From Planctomycetota bacterium (GTDB taxonomy: Bacteria > Planctomycetota > UBA1135 > GCA-002686595), in the NCBI GenBank assembly GCA_016872755.1, contig VGZE01000003.1, forward strand, positions 1 to 64,000: a stretch of DNA of 64,000 nucleotides. The letters are read 5' to 3'. Under the pieces are notes generated by a model that saw only the letters and a program-made list of their open reading frames with translations, did not search any database and was not told the origin of the DNA. The translations under genes were made by a program, and so were the position numbers. Of the stretch, positions 8,764 to 17,303 are shown piece after piece (within the stretch, counting starts at the first letter, position 1; each line of letters begins with the position of its first letter).

Positions 8764-10143
8764 ATGAGACCCTCTTGGATCGTTCACTTGACCCTCTTGG
8801 GTCTGCTGCCGGGACTTGGCGCTCTGGAGCCCCACCGAATCCGCGTGGTGGATGAGGAGAACGGCTGGCCCGTCCCGCTCGTCGAGTTGCGGACGACGCA
8901 CCAGATTTCCTTTCTTACCGACAATGCCGGGGTCGTCGCCTTCGACTTGCCCGAGCTGATGGGCGTCGAGACCTGGCTCCATCTCGAGTCGGACGGCTAC
9001 GAGGCCCGGGCCGATGGCTTCGGAATGCGGGGAGTTCGCTTCACGCCGGAGCCCGGCGGGAAGCTGGAGGTGAAGGTGTCTCGGAAGATCATCGCGAAGC
9101 GGCTCGGTCGGATCACCGGCGGGGGGCTTTTCGCTGAGAGCGGGAAGCTCGGGGAAGAGGCGGGATGGACGGAGAGCGGAGTCCTCGGATCCGACAGCGT
9201 GCAGAACACGGTCCATCGCGGACGGATGTTCTGGGCCTGGGGCGACACGAATGTGCCGCGCTATCCGCTGGGACTCTTCCACATGACGAGCGCCACGACG
9301 GCGGTGCGGCCGCTCGCCACCTTCGAGCCGCCCTTGCGCCTCGCGCTCGACTATTTCCGCGACGAGGGGGGGCGCGTCCGCAATGTCGCAAACCTCTTCG
9401 CTGACGACCCGGGGCCGACATGGATCAGTGGTTACGTCAGCTTGCCGGATGAGAAGGGTGCCGAGCGGCTCGTCGGTTGCTATTCGAAAATCGAGCCGCC
9501 GATGAACGCCTATCGGGTCGGCTTGTGTGTTTGGAATGACGTGACGGAAAATTTCGAGTCTGTCGAGGTGTTGTGGGACAAGAAGGACGGCGGGGCGGAG
9601 CCGAAGCTACAGCCGGTGGGACATCCATCTTTCTGGATGGATGAAGAGGGCGGGCGCTGGTTGCTTTTCGGAGATCCCTTTCCCTCGATCCGCATGCCGG
9701 CGACTTTCGAGGGCTGGCGCGACCGGAGACGATGGGAGTCGATCGACTCGCCCAAGTCTCTGACAGGGAGCGATGGGCGCACCGTGAAGCCGCACCGGGG
9801 CTCGATCGCCTGGAATGAGTACCGGGGAACGTGGGTGACGGTCTTTTGTGAGATGGGGGGCGATCCCTCACCGCTCGGTGAGCTCTGGTATGCGGAGGCG
9901 GCGTCTCCATTCGGCCCGTGGGGAAGAGCGGTGAAGGTGCTCAGCCATCGGAAACTCACTTTCTACAACCCGCGGCTTCACCCGGAATTCACTCCGGCAG
10001 ATTCGCCCGTCTTGTTGTTTGAAGGCACCTACACGCACAGTTTCTCGGGCGAGCCTCGTCAGACGCCCCGCTACGACTACAATCAGATCCTCTATCGCCT
10101 CGATCTGGACGATCCGAAACTGGCTCCGGCGCGCGGCGGGTGA
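8764..10143 (+). CDS. Secreted beta-propeller-like hypothetical protein
   Basis: 459 aa with a signal peptide (MRPSWIVHLTLLGLLPGLGALE). Residues about 24-100 look like a CarboxypepD_reg-type sandwich (RVVDEENGWPVPLVELRTT). The remainder contains repeated WGDTNVPRYPLG, FWMDEEGGRWLLFGDP and FYNPRLHPEF..PVLLFEGTYTHSFSG blocks ending YDYNQILYRLDLDDP, which resemble five-bladed propeller proteins related to glycoside hydrolase clans and are frequent in Verrucomicrobiota and Planctomycetota. Activity is unproven. Codon use differs from its neighbours (more TTT, TCT, AAT, AAA and GGG), which suggests transfer. Confidence 0.75.
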   Translation: MRPSWIVHLTLLGLLPGLGALEPHRIRVVDEENGWPVPLVELRTTHQISFLTDNAGVVAFDLPELMGVETWLHLESDGYEARADGFGMRGVRFTPEPGGKLEVKVSRKIIAKRLGRITGGGLFAESGKLGEEAGWTESGVLGSDSVQNTVHRGRMFWAWGDTNVPRYPLGLFHMTSATTAVRPLATFEPPLRLALDYFRDEGGRVRNVANLFADDPGPTWISGYVSLPDEKGAERLVGCYSKIEPPMNAYRVGLCVWNDVTENFESVEVLWDKKDGGAEPKLQPVGHPSFWMDEEGGRWLLFGDPFPSIRMPATFEGWRDRRRWESIDSPKSLTGSDGRTVKPHRGSIAWNEYRGTWVTVFCEMGGDPSPLGELWYAEAASPFGPWGRAVKVLSHRKLTFYNPRLHPEFTPADSPVLLFEGTYTHSFSGEPRQTPRYDYNQILYRLDLDDPKLAPARGG

Positions 10144-10281
10144 GCGCCGGGTCCGCCGGAATTCGGGCCCCGAGCGGCCGCCCCGTGCTACGGTTCGAGG
10201 GCGCAGGGGCCGCCCTCGCTGGCCCAGCCGCACGGCCCCGCGCACGCGCCCGAGATTCGCATCCGAAGGAGTCGTACTCGC

Positions 10282-12993
10282 ATGCTGGCCTCTCCGCTCC
10301 ACCGTTCGCGCCGCGCCCCGGTCTCCCTCGCCGGGTCGATCCTGCTCGCCGTTCTAGCACCCGTCACCGCCCCTCTCGCCCAGGAGAGCGCCACGTACTT
10401 CGACACGCCGCTCATCGTCGTGGACGGCATGCACCGCTTCGAGCGCACGCTCGATCTCAACAATGACGGCTATGCCGATGCGGTCGGTTGGTACTGGAAG
10501 GACAACTACTACGGCGAGGCGAAGGTGCGCGCCTACTTGAATGATCAGACGGGGCGCCTCGTTACGCAGCCCTGGACCGCAACCGTGTTCGGCACGTTCG
10601 ACATAGGTAGCGCATCGGCCTCGGCAGTCGCCGATTTCAACCTCGACGGGCGCGACGACTGGGCGCTCGCGATCGCCTCCGAGGTACGCGTGTTCCTCTC
10701 GAATGGAGCGGCTGCCCCGACGGTGATCGTGATCAGCGATACGGTCTTTCAGTCGCGCGGACTCGCCGCCGGCGATTTCACCGGGGACGGCTGGCCCGAC
10801 CTCGCGCTGGTACAAGACAGCTGGCCGGGCGACGACGAGCTGAGACTCCATGTCAATCAGGGAGCGGCGGGCGGCTTCGCGCCCGGCGCCTCGATGCCGG
10901 TGGGGCCAAGCGTCGATCACATGATGACCGGCGAGGTGGATGGCGATGGAGTGGCGGATCTGATCGTCAACAACGCTGGCACGAGCCTGATGGTCACGGC
11001 GGTGGGTGGCAACCTGTCGCGCGGGACGGGCTTCTCGCACGGCTACACGACGAAGGCGATGCCGGCCTACGGAGACATCGACGGCGATGGCGACTCGGAC
11101 ATCGTCGTGTTCGGCATGACCAACTACCGCGTGCTCCGCCGCACCGGCCCCGCGAGCTGGTCGCTCGAGCCGGCGGTCGTGGGCGGGCCGGCCACCGGCC
11201 TGGCCGACATCGACCGCGATGGTGACCTCGACGGCGTGTGCTGCGGCAGCGGCGGCCCGACCGAGGTCTTCAATACGGCGAACTCGCATTTCGAGATCGC
11301 GATCAATGCGGGCGACGGGACCTTCGCGCCGTCGTTCCGCATCCAGGGCCTGGGCAGCCACCATCTGGCCGGCGCCGTCGACCTCGATCACGACGGCGAT
11401 ACCGATCTCGTCGCGGGACGTTGCGTCTACTACGCGCGCGGCGCCATCACCGCCGATCCCGTCCTCGATCTTGGTCTGCCTTCTTCTTCTGCGGTGCCGA
11501 CGCCATCGCCGCAGAGCGCATTCGACGCCGAGAGCGATGGTGACATCGACTACGTCGCCGGCACCAACGTGCAGTACTTGAACCGCGGCGATGGAAAGAC
11601 GTTCGCCAGCTCCGCCGTCATCAGCGGCACGCCAGCGGGCATGCAGTACGACGGGCCCGGCTTCAACGGCGATTTCGATGGCGACGGCATCGACGATCTG
11701 ATCGTCGCCATGTCGAACGGAACCGTGTTCCAGTCGATGCGCATGCTGAAGGGCAATGGCGGTGGCGGCTGGGAAGACGTCGGGAACGCCGGTGCCCCGG
11801 GCATCAACTTCAATCTGGGCGAGTGCCTCCTGTGCGCACCGCCCAAGCCCCACGATCCGGCGCTCGGACGCGTGGCCGACGTCGACAACGACGGCGACCT
11901 CGACCTGGCGACGAACCGGCCCGGCTGGTCATCGGACAGCAGGCTGTGGCTGAACAACGGCAGCGGGTACCTGACGCTGTGGGGCGCGGTCGGCGGGCAC
12001 ACCGTCGTCGATGTTGGCGACTTCAACGGAGACGGCAAGGCGGATCTGTTGACGTCGAATTCGTCGAAGCTCGGCTTCTTCCCGGCGCAGACCGGCGCGA
12101 GCTGGGGGGCTTGGGTGATCATCGGTAACTATCAGGTGAAGCAGATCGATCAACCCGCCGTGGCGGATCTGGACGGTGACGGCGATCTCGACATCACGAC
12201 CGCCGAGTACGTGAGCGTCTACTCGTCGGACTCGATCGTACTGTGGAACAACGGACTGGGAGCGTTCACGAAAGAGGTGCTGCCGCAGATGTACGTCAGC
12301 ACCTACGGCACGAGCTACCCGCACGCGCGCCGCGCCTGGGCGCGCGATATCGACGGCGACGGGCAGCTCGATCTCGTCCTCTATCGCGCGCTCTACAACA
12401 TCTGGCCGGAGACTGTTCCGAGCGTGTGGATCCTGCGCCGCGCTCCGGGCGGAGCCGGCTGGCTGCCGCCGCTCGCGCAGCTCGCGGATCCGACGCTGAT
12501 CGACGACGTCGATGGCGACGGCGATCTGGATCTGATTGGAAACAAGGTCACGCTCGCCACGCGCTGGACCGCGCCGCAAGACGGCGCGCGCCTGCAGTAC
12601 GGCACGGCCAACGCGGGCAGCGGCGGAATGCGCCCGACGCTCGGCGCCAAGGGCCCGTTCCGCCCCGGTGAGACCCCGCAGGTCCGGCTGCGCGGAACGC
12701 TCGGCGGCGCGCCGAACTTCCTGCTCGTCGGATCCGGTTCGACCGCGCAGCCCGGCTTCCCGGTGGCCGACGCGACGTTGTGGGTCGACCTCGCCCTGCC
12801 CGGCTGGGTTCTGGTCAAGGTGCCCAGCGCGGGAACGGCTGGGGCCGTGGGAGGCGGTTCGTTCACGATCCCGGTCAATGTCGACGCCGGGTTGATCGGC
12901 GGGACGTTCTACCACCAGGGCTTCGCGATCGACGTCGGTGCGCCGAACCTGGTGACGGCGAGCAACGGTCTGATCCTGACCTACGGCAACTGA
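10282..12993 (+). CDS. Secreted FG-GAP/VCBS repeat protein with conserved C-terminal domain
   Basis: 903 aa; ATG preceded by GAAGGAG about ten bases upstream, one of the few clear ribosome binding sites here. A signal peptide (SLAGSILLAVLAPVTAPLAQ) is followed by at least 14 calcium-binding loops of the form D-x-D/N-x-D-G-x-x-D (DLNNDGYAD, DIDGDGDSD, DVDNDGDLD, DFNGDGKAD, DVDGDGDLD), spaced as in integrin-like FG-GAP propellers. The final about 130 residues (from about GTANAGSGGMRPTLG to NGLILTYGN) form a separate beta-rich domain related to the C-terminal ends of the proteins at 14785-15210 and 17300-19546. Probably a surface or secreted adhesion-type protein. Confidence 0.85.
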   Translation: MLASPLHRSRRAPVSLAGSILLAVLAPVTAPLAQESATYFDTPLIVVDGMHRFERTLDLNNDGYADAVGWYWKDNYYGEAKVRAYLNDQTGRLVTQPWTATVFGTFDIGSASASAVADFNLDGRDDWALAIASEVRVFLSNGAAAPTVIVISDTVFQSRGLAAGDFTGDGWPDLALVQDSWPGDDELRLHVNQGAAGGFAPGASMPVGPSVDHMMTGEVDGDGVADLIVNNAGTSLMVTAVGGNLSRGTGFSHGYTTKAMPAYGDIDGDGDSDIVVFGMTNYRVLRRTGPASWSLEPAVVGGPATGLADIDRDGDLDGVCCGSGGPTEVFNTANSHFEIAINAGDGTFAPSFRIQGLGSHHLAGAVDLDHDGDTDLVAGRCVYYARGAITADPVLDLGLPSSSAVPTPSPQSAFDAESDGDIDYVAGTNVQYLNRGDGKTFASSAVISGTPAGMQYDGPGFNGDFDGDGIDDLIVAMSNGTVFQSMRMLKGNGGGGWEDVGNAGAPGINFNLGECLLCAPPKPHDPALGRVADVDNDGDLDLATNRPGWSSDSRLWLNNGSGYLTLWGAVGGHTVVDVGDFNGDGKADLLTSNSSKLGFFPAQTGASWGAWVIIGNYQVKQIDQPAVADLDGDGDLDITTAEYVSVYSSDSIVLWNNGLGAFTKEVLPQMYVSTYGTSYPHARRAWARDIDGDGQLDLVLYRALYNIWPETVPSVWILRRAPGGAGWLPPLAQLADPTLIDDVDGDGDLDLIGNKVTLATRWTAPQDGARLQYGTANAGSGGMRPTLGAKGPFRPGETPQVRLRGTLGGAPNFLLVGSGSTAQPGFPVADATLWVDLALPGWVLVKVPSAGTAGAVGGGSFTIPVNVDAGLIGGTFYHQGFAIDVGAPNLVTASNGLILTYGN

Positions 12994-13134
12994 CCAGCCG
13001 CTCGCGGGCGCGTAGTTGCGTCATTGGACGCGGCGGAGTCCCGTCGCGGTGCGTTCGTTGCCTTCCCGGCAACGCCGCTCATCGTGTCGCCCACACTGGG
13101 AATCCAGTCGCGGTCGGCGCTACCGTGTGAGGTC

Positions 13135-14706
13135 ATGAGCTCGACACCTCCGGCCCGCATGCCGCGGCAGATCCCGTTCATCATCGCGAACGAGGGCTGC
13201 GAGCGCTTCAGCTTCTACGGGATGCGCAACATCCTGACGGTGTTCCTTGCCTCGACGTTCTTCGCGACGCTGCCCACGGCGGAAGCGCAAGGCGAGGCGA
13301 AGGAGATCTTCCACGTGTTCGTGGCCGGCGTGTACTTCTTCCCGCTGCTGGGGGGATGGATCTCGGACCGCTATTTCGGCAAGTACGCGACGATCCTGTG
13401 GGTGTCGCTGGTCTACTGCCTCGGACACGCGTTTCTCGCGATCTACGAGGACGAGCCCAAGGGCTTCTACACCGGGTTGTTCCTGATCGCGCTCGGATCG
13501 GGCGGCATCAAGCCGCTTGTCTCGTCCTTCATGGGGGACCAGTTCGATCAGTCGAACAAGCACTTGGCGAAGGTCGCTTTCGACGCCTTCTACTGGATCA
13601 TCAACTTCGGTTCGTTCTTCGCTTCGCTCTTCATGCCGAAGCTGTTGCAGGGCGCGGGGCCGGCCGAGTGGTGGGGCTGGCCCGCGGCCTCGGTTGCGTT
13701 CGGCATCCCGGGCGTGCTGATGCTGTTCGCGACCGTGTTCTTCTGGATGGGGCGCAAGCGCTACGTGAAGGTGCCTCCGGCGCCGCCCGATCCGAACTCG
13801 TTCACGCGGGTGGTTCACACGGCGCTGACGGCGCGCGGAGGAGCCACGCCCGGACTCGTGATCGCCATTGCCGGGTGCGTGCTGGCGGTTGCGTCGGTCG
13901 CGATGATCCCGCTGCTCGGCTGGAAGCTCGTGATCGGGCTGTGTCTCGCGCTCGTGCTCGTGTTGTCGGGCGTGGGCCTGGGGGCGTGGATCCAACTCGA
14001 GGATGCGCGCGGCAGGCACCCCGATGTGGCCGTCGACGGCGTGCGTTCGGTCCTGCGCGTGCTCGTGATCTTCGCGCTCGTGACGCCGTTCTGGTCGTTG
14101 TTCGATCAGAAGGCCTCGACGTGGGTGTTCCAAGCCGACGCGATGACGAAGCCGTCCTGGTTCAGTCCGGCGCAGATGCAGGCGCTGAATCCCGCGCTGG
14201 TCATGCTGATCATCCCGTTCAACAACCTGATCGTGTATCCGTGGCTGCGCAGGCGCGGCAAGGAGCCCAGTCAGCTCGGGCGGATGGGGTTGGGGATCGC
14301 GCTCGCCGGCGTGTCGTGGATCGTCGTGGGCCTGATGCAGCTCGTGATCGACGGCGGAGAAGCCATCTCGATCGCCTGGCAGGTGCTGCCGTACGTGCTG
14401 CTGACCGCCGGCGAGGTGCTGGTCTCGGCAACCGGGCTCGAGTTCGCCTACAGCCAGGCGCCGGCGTCGATGAAGGGCGCGATCATGAGCTTCTGGAGCC
14501 TGGCCGTGACGATCGGGAACTTGTGGGTGCTGATCGTCAACGTCAGCGTCAAGAACGACGTCGTGCTGGGCACGATCGAGCGCTCCGGGATCAGCACGAT
14601 CGCATTCCAGATGTTCTTCTTCGCCGCCTTCGCGCTGGTTGCGGCGCTCGTGTTCCACCTGGTCGCGCGGCGCTACCGCGAAGTCGACCACTATCGGCGG
14701 GCCTGA
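13135..14706 (+). CDS. POT/PTR2-family proton-coupled peptide transporter
   Basis: 523-aa major-facilitator protein. The start ATG at 13135 gives MSSTPPARMPRQIPFIIANEGCERFSFYGMRN; the E-x-x-E-R-F-x-Y-Y/F-G motif on helix 1 is the POT proton-coupling signature (here EGCERFSFYGMRN). The FYWIINFGSFFASL motif of PTR2 families and about 12-14 hydrophobic helices are present. The family imports di- and tripeptides with protons. A hairpin (13056-13074, GTTGCC/GGCAAC arms) precedes the gene. A strong intrinsic terminator follows at 14729. Confidence 0.9.
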   Translation: MSSTPPARMPRQIPFIIANEGCERFSFYGMRNILTVFLASTFFATLPTAEAQGEAKEIFHVFVAGVYFFPLLGGWISDRYFGKYATILWVSLVYCLGHAFLAIYEDEPKGFYTGLFLIALGSGGIKPLVSSFMGDQFDQSNKHLAKVAFDAFYWIINFGSFFASLFMPKLLQGAGPAEWWGWPAASVAFGIPGVLMLFATVFFWMGRKRYVKVPPAPPDPNSFTRVVHTALTARGGATPGLVIAIAGCVLAVASVAMIPLLGWKLVIGLCLALVLVLSGVGLGAWIQLEDARGRHPDVAVDGVRSVLRVLVIFALVTPFWSLFDQKASTWVFQADAMTKPSWFSPAQMQALNPALVMLIIPFNNLIVYPWLRRRGKEPSQLGRMGLGIALAGVSWIVVGLMQLVIDGGEAISIAWQVLPYVLLTAGEVLVSATGLEFAYSQAPASMKGAIMSFWSLAVTIGNLWVLIVNVSVKNDVVLGTIERSGISTIAFQMFFFAAFALVAALVFHLVARRYREVDHYRRA

Positions 14707-14728
14707 GGCCGCCGCCCGCGTTTTCGCT

Positions 14729-14755
14729 GCCGCGACCCCGACGCGGCTTTTTCTT
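14729..14755 (+). terminator. Rho-independent terminator after the POT transporter
   Basis: GCCGCG (14729-14734) pairs perfectly with CGCGGC (14742-14747) around a 7-base loop, followed at once by TTTTTCTT. This is the clearest intrinsic terminator in the window and begins 23 bases after the transporter stop codon. Confidence 0.8.
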
Positions 14756-14784
14756 GTCGGGTTGCGGCTTGTGCGCGCGTTTCG

Positions 14785-15210
14785 GTGGGCAACGGAGCGT
14801 TTCTATACGCGGACTCGGGCGCGGGCGGCGTGAACGTCGTCCAAACCGGATGCGGCGGCTTCTTCGAGCCGCTGATCACGCTGTCCGGCGCGCCGATCAT
14901 CGGGTCGCACGTGCAGGCGCTGGTCCTCGGCAGTGGCTCGCCGCTGATCGTGCTCGGCCATGTCAGCGCCGTGCCCGTTCCGCTGTGCCCGACCAGCGGA
15001 GGCTGTCAGCTCGGGGCGTTTCCGTTCATCCAGCTCTTCGCGACGAACACGAAGACCTTCCAGATACCACTCGATGCGACTCTGGTCGGTCAAAAGGCCG
15101 CACTGCAAGGCGTGCGAACGAATCCGCTGACCACGGGGCCGGTTTGCGGGCCGCCCGAATACCCGTTCCCGTTCCGCACCAGCGACACGCTCGTGCTCAC
15201 TTTCCAGTAG
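14785..15210 (+). CDS. Stand-alone copy of the secreted-protein C-terminal domain (possible remnant)
   Basis: 141 aa from GTG 14785 to TAG. The frame is open upstream only to 14707 and contains no other start. There is no signal peptide. The sequence (VVQTGCGGFFEPLITLSGAPIIG... ending DTLVLTFQ) matches the pattern of the C-terminal domains of the FG-GAP protein at 10282-12993 and the esterase at 17300-19546. It could be the surviving 3' end of a decayed secreted-protein gene, or a small protein starting with a non-ATG codon. It sits directly after an intrinsic terminator and has no recognisable promoter. Confidence 0.5.
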   Translation: MGNGAFLYADSGAGGVNVVQTGCGGFFEPLITLSGAPIIGSHVQALVLGSGSPLIVLGHVSAVPVPLCPTSGGCQLGAFPFIQLFATNTKTFQIPLDATLVGQKAALQGVRTNPLTTGPVCGPPEYPFPFRTSDTLVLTFQ

Positions 15211-15317
15211 GCCTGCGCCGTGCCGAGAGCCGCGCGGTATCCTCGGTGGAACCAGGGGGGGCGGGCGCGTCGGCGGCCCGCCGCGCGACCGACCACCACC
15301 GAGCACGAGCGACCTGC

Positions 15318-15920
15318 ATGGGAACCCGCGATCCGCGTGTCGATGTCTACATCCAGAAGGCGGCACCCTTCGCTCGCCCGATCCTCGAGCACATCCGCGA
15401 GGTCGTGCACAGCGGCTGTCCGGACGTGACCGAGCAGATCAAGTGGGGCATGCCCCACTTCGACTACAAGGGCATGTTCTGCGGGATGGCCGCGTTCAAG
15501 CAGCACGCCGTGTTCGGCTTCTGGAAACACGAGCTGCTGCTGGACCCGCGCGACCCGAAGTGGAAGGAGGCGATGGGCAGCTTCGGTTGCCTGAAGTCCG
15601 TTCGCGATCTGCCTGCCAAGGTCGTTTTGAAACAGCTCGTCAAGCGCGCGATGAAGCTGAACGACGAAGGCGCCAAGGCGCCGTTGTCGAAGCGCGGCAA
15701 GCGCGCGCCGATTCCGACGCCGGCGGACCTGAAGGCGGCGCTCGCGAAGAACGCGAAGGCGCGCAAGACCTACGAGGCGTTCCTGCCGAGCGCGCAACGC
15801 GACTACAACGAGTGGATCAGCGAAGCGAAGCAGAACTCGACGCGCGCGAAGCGCCTGGCGACGACGCTCGAGTGGCTCGCCGAGGGCAAGCGCAGGAACT
15901 GGAAGTACGAGAACTGCTGA
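15318..15920 (+). CDS. DUF1801 / YdeI-OmdA-like protein
   Basis: 200 aa. The first about 120 residues (RVDVYIQKAAPFARPILEHIR..IKWGMPHFDYKGMFCGMAAFKQHAVFGFW) are a DUF1801 (YdhG/IscU frataxin-like) domain; the C-terminal part (IPTPADLKAALAKNAKARKTYEAFLPSAQRDYNEWISEAK..RAKRLATTLEWLAEGKRRNWKY) is the bacteriocin-protection OmdA/YdeI domain. The two-domain arrangement is common; the biochemical role is not established. Start ATG chosen because homologous sequence begins directly after it. It converges with the SGNH gene at 16028. Confidence 0.85.
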   Translation: MGTRDPRVDVYIQKAAPFARPILEHIREVVHSGCPDVTEQIKWGMPHFDYKGMFCGMAAFKQHAVFGFWKHELLLDPRDPKWKEAMGSFGCLKSVRDLPAKVVLKQLVKRAMKLNDEGAKAPLSKRGKRAPIPTPADLKAALAKNAKARKTYEAFLPSAQRDYNEWISEAKQNSTRAKRLATTLEWLAEGKRRNWKYENC

Positions 15921-15956
15921 GCGCGCCGCGACGGGCTCGCGCACGAAGCATCAGCC

Positions 15957-15972
15957 GTGCCGTGCGCGGCAC
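15957..15972. terminator. Weak hairpin between convergent genes
   Basis: GTGCCG and CGGCAC pair perfectly around TGCG in the 107-base gap between the convergent genes ending at 15920 and 16028. There is no T-tract on either strand, so a terminator role is only suggested by position. Confidence 0.3.
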
Positions 15973-16027
15973 TCGCCGGCACGAGTAGGTGCAGTACCGC
16001 TGCCCGAAGCCCGCCTGGAAGGACCGT

Positions 16028-17098
16028 TCACTCCGGCGCCGCGATTCCCGCCCGATGCAGCGCGGCGGCCGCCTTGCGCGCGATGATCGAATTGCCGAGC
16101 GCGTTGAAATGGCCGTCAGCCTTCGAGATCACGACACCGCGCGCCCATTCGGCCGGGCTGAAGCAGACGTCTGCATACGGGATCGCGTTCTGATCGCACC
16201 AGGCGCGCAACGCGCTGATGCGCGGCACAGTCGCGTCGAGCACGAGCAGAGGCAGACGGCGCTGCGCGCACCACTCGCGCACGCGCTCCAGCGCCGCCTG
16301 CGATGCCGGCCAGCCGTTGGCGTACTCCGGCAGCGCCTCGACCGGAGGATTCGCGCGGCCGGCCGCGCGCGACAACTCGCGCTGCACGCCGGCGATCGTC
16401 ACGAGCCCATGGAGGCCGAAGAACGTCTCGCGCAAGCTCGTGCCGATGCGCGCGAGCGGGCCCGGATCGGCGGCCGCGGCGGCTGCGGCCTGCTCCATCA
16501 ACTTGAGGTAGGTCCCGTACTGATCCTCGATGTCGTTGACGACGTAGGTCAGCACGACCGCGTCCGGCTCGAGCGCGTCGCCGTGCACGGCGAGCCAGTC
16601 AGCTTCCTGGATCGTGTTGTACTTCGGGTGCCCGGCGTTCAGGCACTCGAGCGCGCGGCCGTCATGTGCTCGTGTCGTGCGCTCGACCACGCGCACCCAA
16701 CCGTCGCGCTCCTCGACGCCCCAGGCGAAGGTGACTGAATCGCCCAGGAACAGCGCGCGCAATGGACGATCCGCGGACTGCGGACGCGGCACGCTCGGTG
16801 CCGCGCCCGCGTCCGCCAGGCGCAGGCCGTGCGCGTCGGTGTGCAGCGTGAACTCGCTGAATTCGAGAGCCAGGTGCTTGCGGTGCTCGAACAAGCGGCC
16901 CAGCGGCTGCTGAGCGCCGGACGGCAGCTCGATGGCCTCGTTCACGTAGCGGATGTTGTCGCGGTACAGGCAGATCCCGAACGGATTGGCGAGGCGCGCC
17001 CACGCCTCGACACCCAGCAGCGCGACGCCGGTCACCGCCACGAACAGGGCCACGCGCAGCAGGCACGAGAGCGGGCGAATGGGCCGCATCGCCCGCAT
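16028..17098 (-). CDS. Membrane-anchored SGNH/GDSL-type hydrolase-like protein
   Basis: 356 aa. An N-terminal hydrophobic segment (LSCLLRVALFVAVTGVALLGVEAW) anchors or exports it. Block I is LFLGDSVTFAWGVEE, the oxyanion-type Asn is probably in LTYVVNDIEDQYG, and block V is KADGHFNALGN. This is the SGNH arrangement seen in the 7328-8383 protein, but the two differ elsewhere and are distant paralogues at best. Substrate unknown; related planctomycetal proteins are linked to envelope or polymer acyl groups. The inverted-repeat element at 17126 begins 28 bases upstream of its start codon, so the element may carry or disrupt its promoter. Confidence 0.75.
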   Translation of the reverse strand: MRAMRPIRPLSCLLRVALFVAVTGVALLGVEAWARLANPFGICLYRDNIRYVNEAIELPSGAQQPLGRLFEHRKHLALEFSEFTLHTDAHGLRLADAGAAPSVPRPQSADRPLRALFLGDSVTFAWGVEERDGWVRVVERTTRAHDGRALECLNAGHPKYNTIQEADWLAVHGDALEPDAVVLTYVVNDIEDQYGTYLKLMEQAAAAAAADPGPLARIGTSLRETFFGLHGLVTIAGVQRELSRAAGRANPPVEALPEYANGWPASQAALERVREWCAQRRLPLLVLDATVPRISALRAWCDQNAIPYADVCFSPAEWARGVVISKADGHFNALGNSIIARKAAAALHRAGIAAPE

Positions 17099-17125
17099 GC
17101 TACCAGCGCAGCCGCGTGCACCCGG

Positions 17126-17303
17126 CTAGCAGTCCGTTGAACAAGTCGCGTCGCGAGGCGCAGCACGCGTTCGTGATGCAAGGAGAGCGACAGAGGGCCG
17201 GCGCAGGCGGCCTTTCTGGCCGCTGAGCACGGCCCGACGAGCTCGACGCCGCAGCGCGAGCGCGTGCTGCGCCGCAGTAGCGACTTGTTCAACGGGCTGC
17301 TAG
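17126..17303. mobile_element. 178-bp MITE-like element with inverted ends
   Basis: The outer 23 bases (17126-17148 and 17281-17303) are inverted repeats with a single mismatch: CTAGCAGTCCGTTGAACAAG on the left against CTAGCAGCCCGTTGAACAAG read inward from the right. After a few unmatched bases a second block, GGCGCAGCACGCG, is again shared (17157-17169 and complement of 17261-17273). Both ends are CTAG, which might be a duplicated 4-bp target. No transposase is encoded, so this looks like a non-autonomous insertion sequence derivative. The right end supplies the TAG stop of the adjacent esterase gene. Confidence 0.65.

Noticed and set aside
10191-10205. GGTTCGAGGGC resembling a tRNA T-arm.
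   Set aside because: No acceptor stem, anticodon arm or CCA-like end can be folded around it. No tRNA was found in the window.
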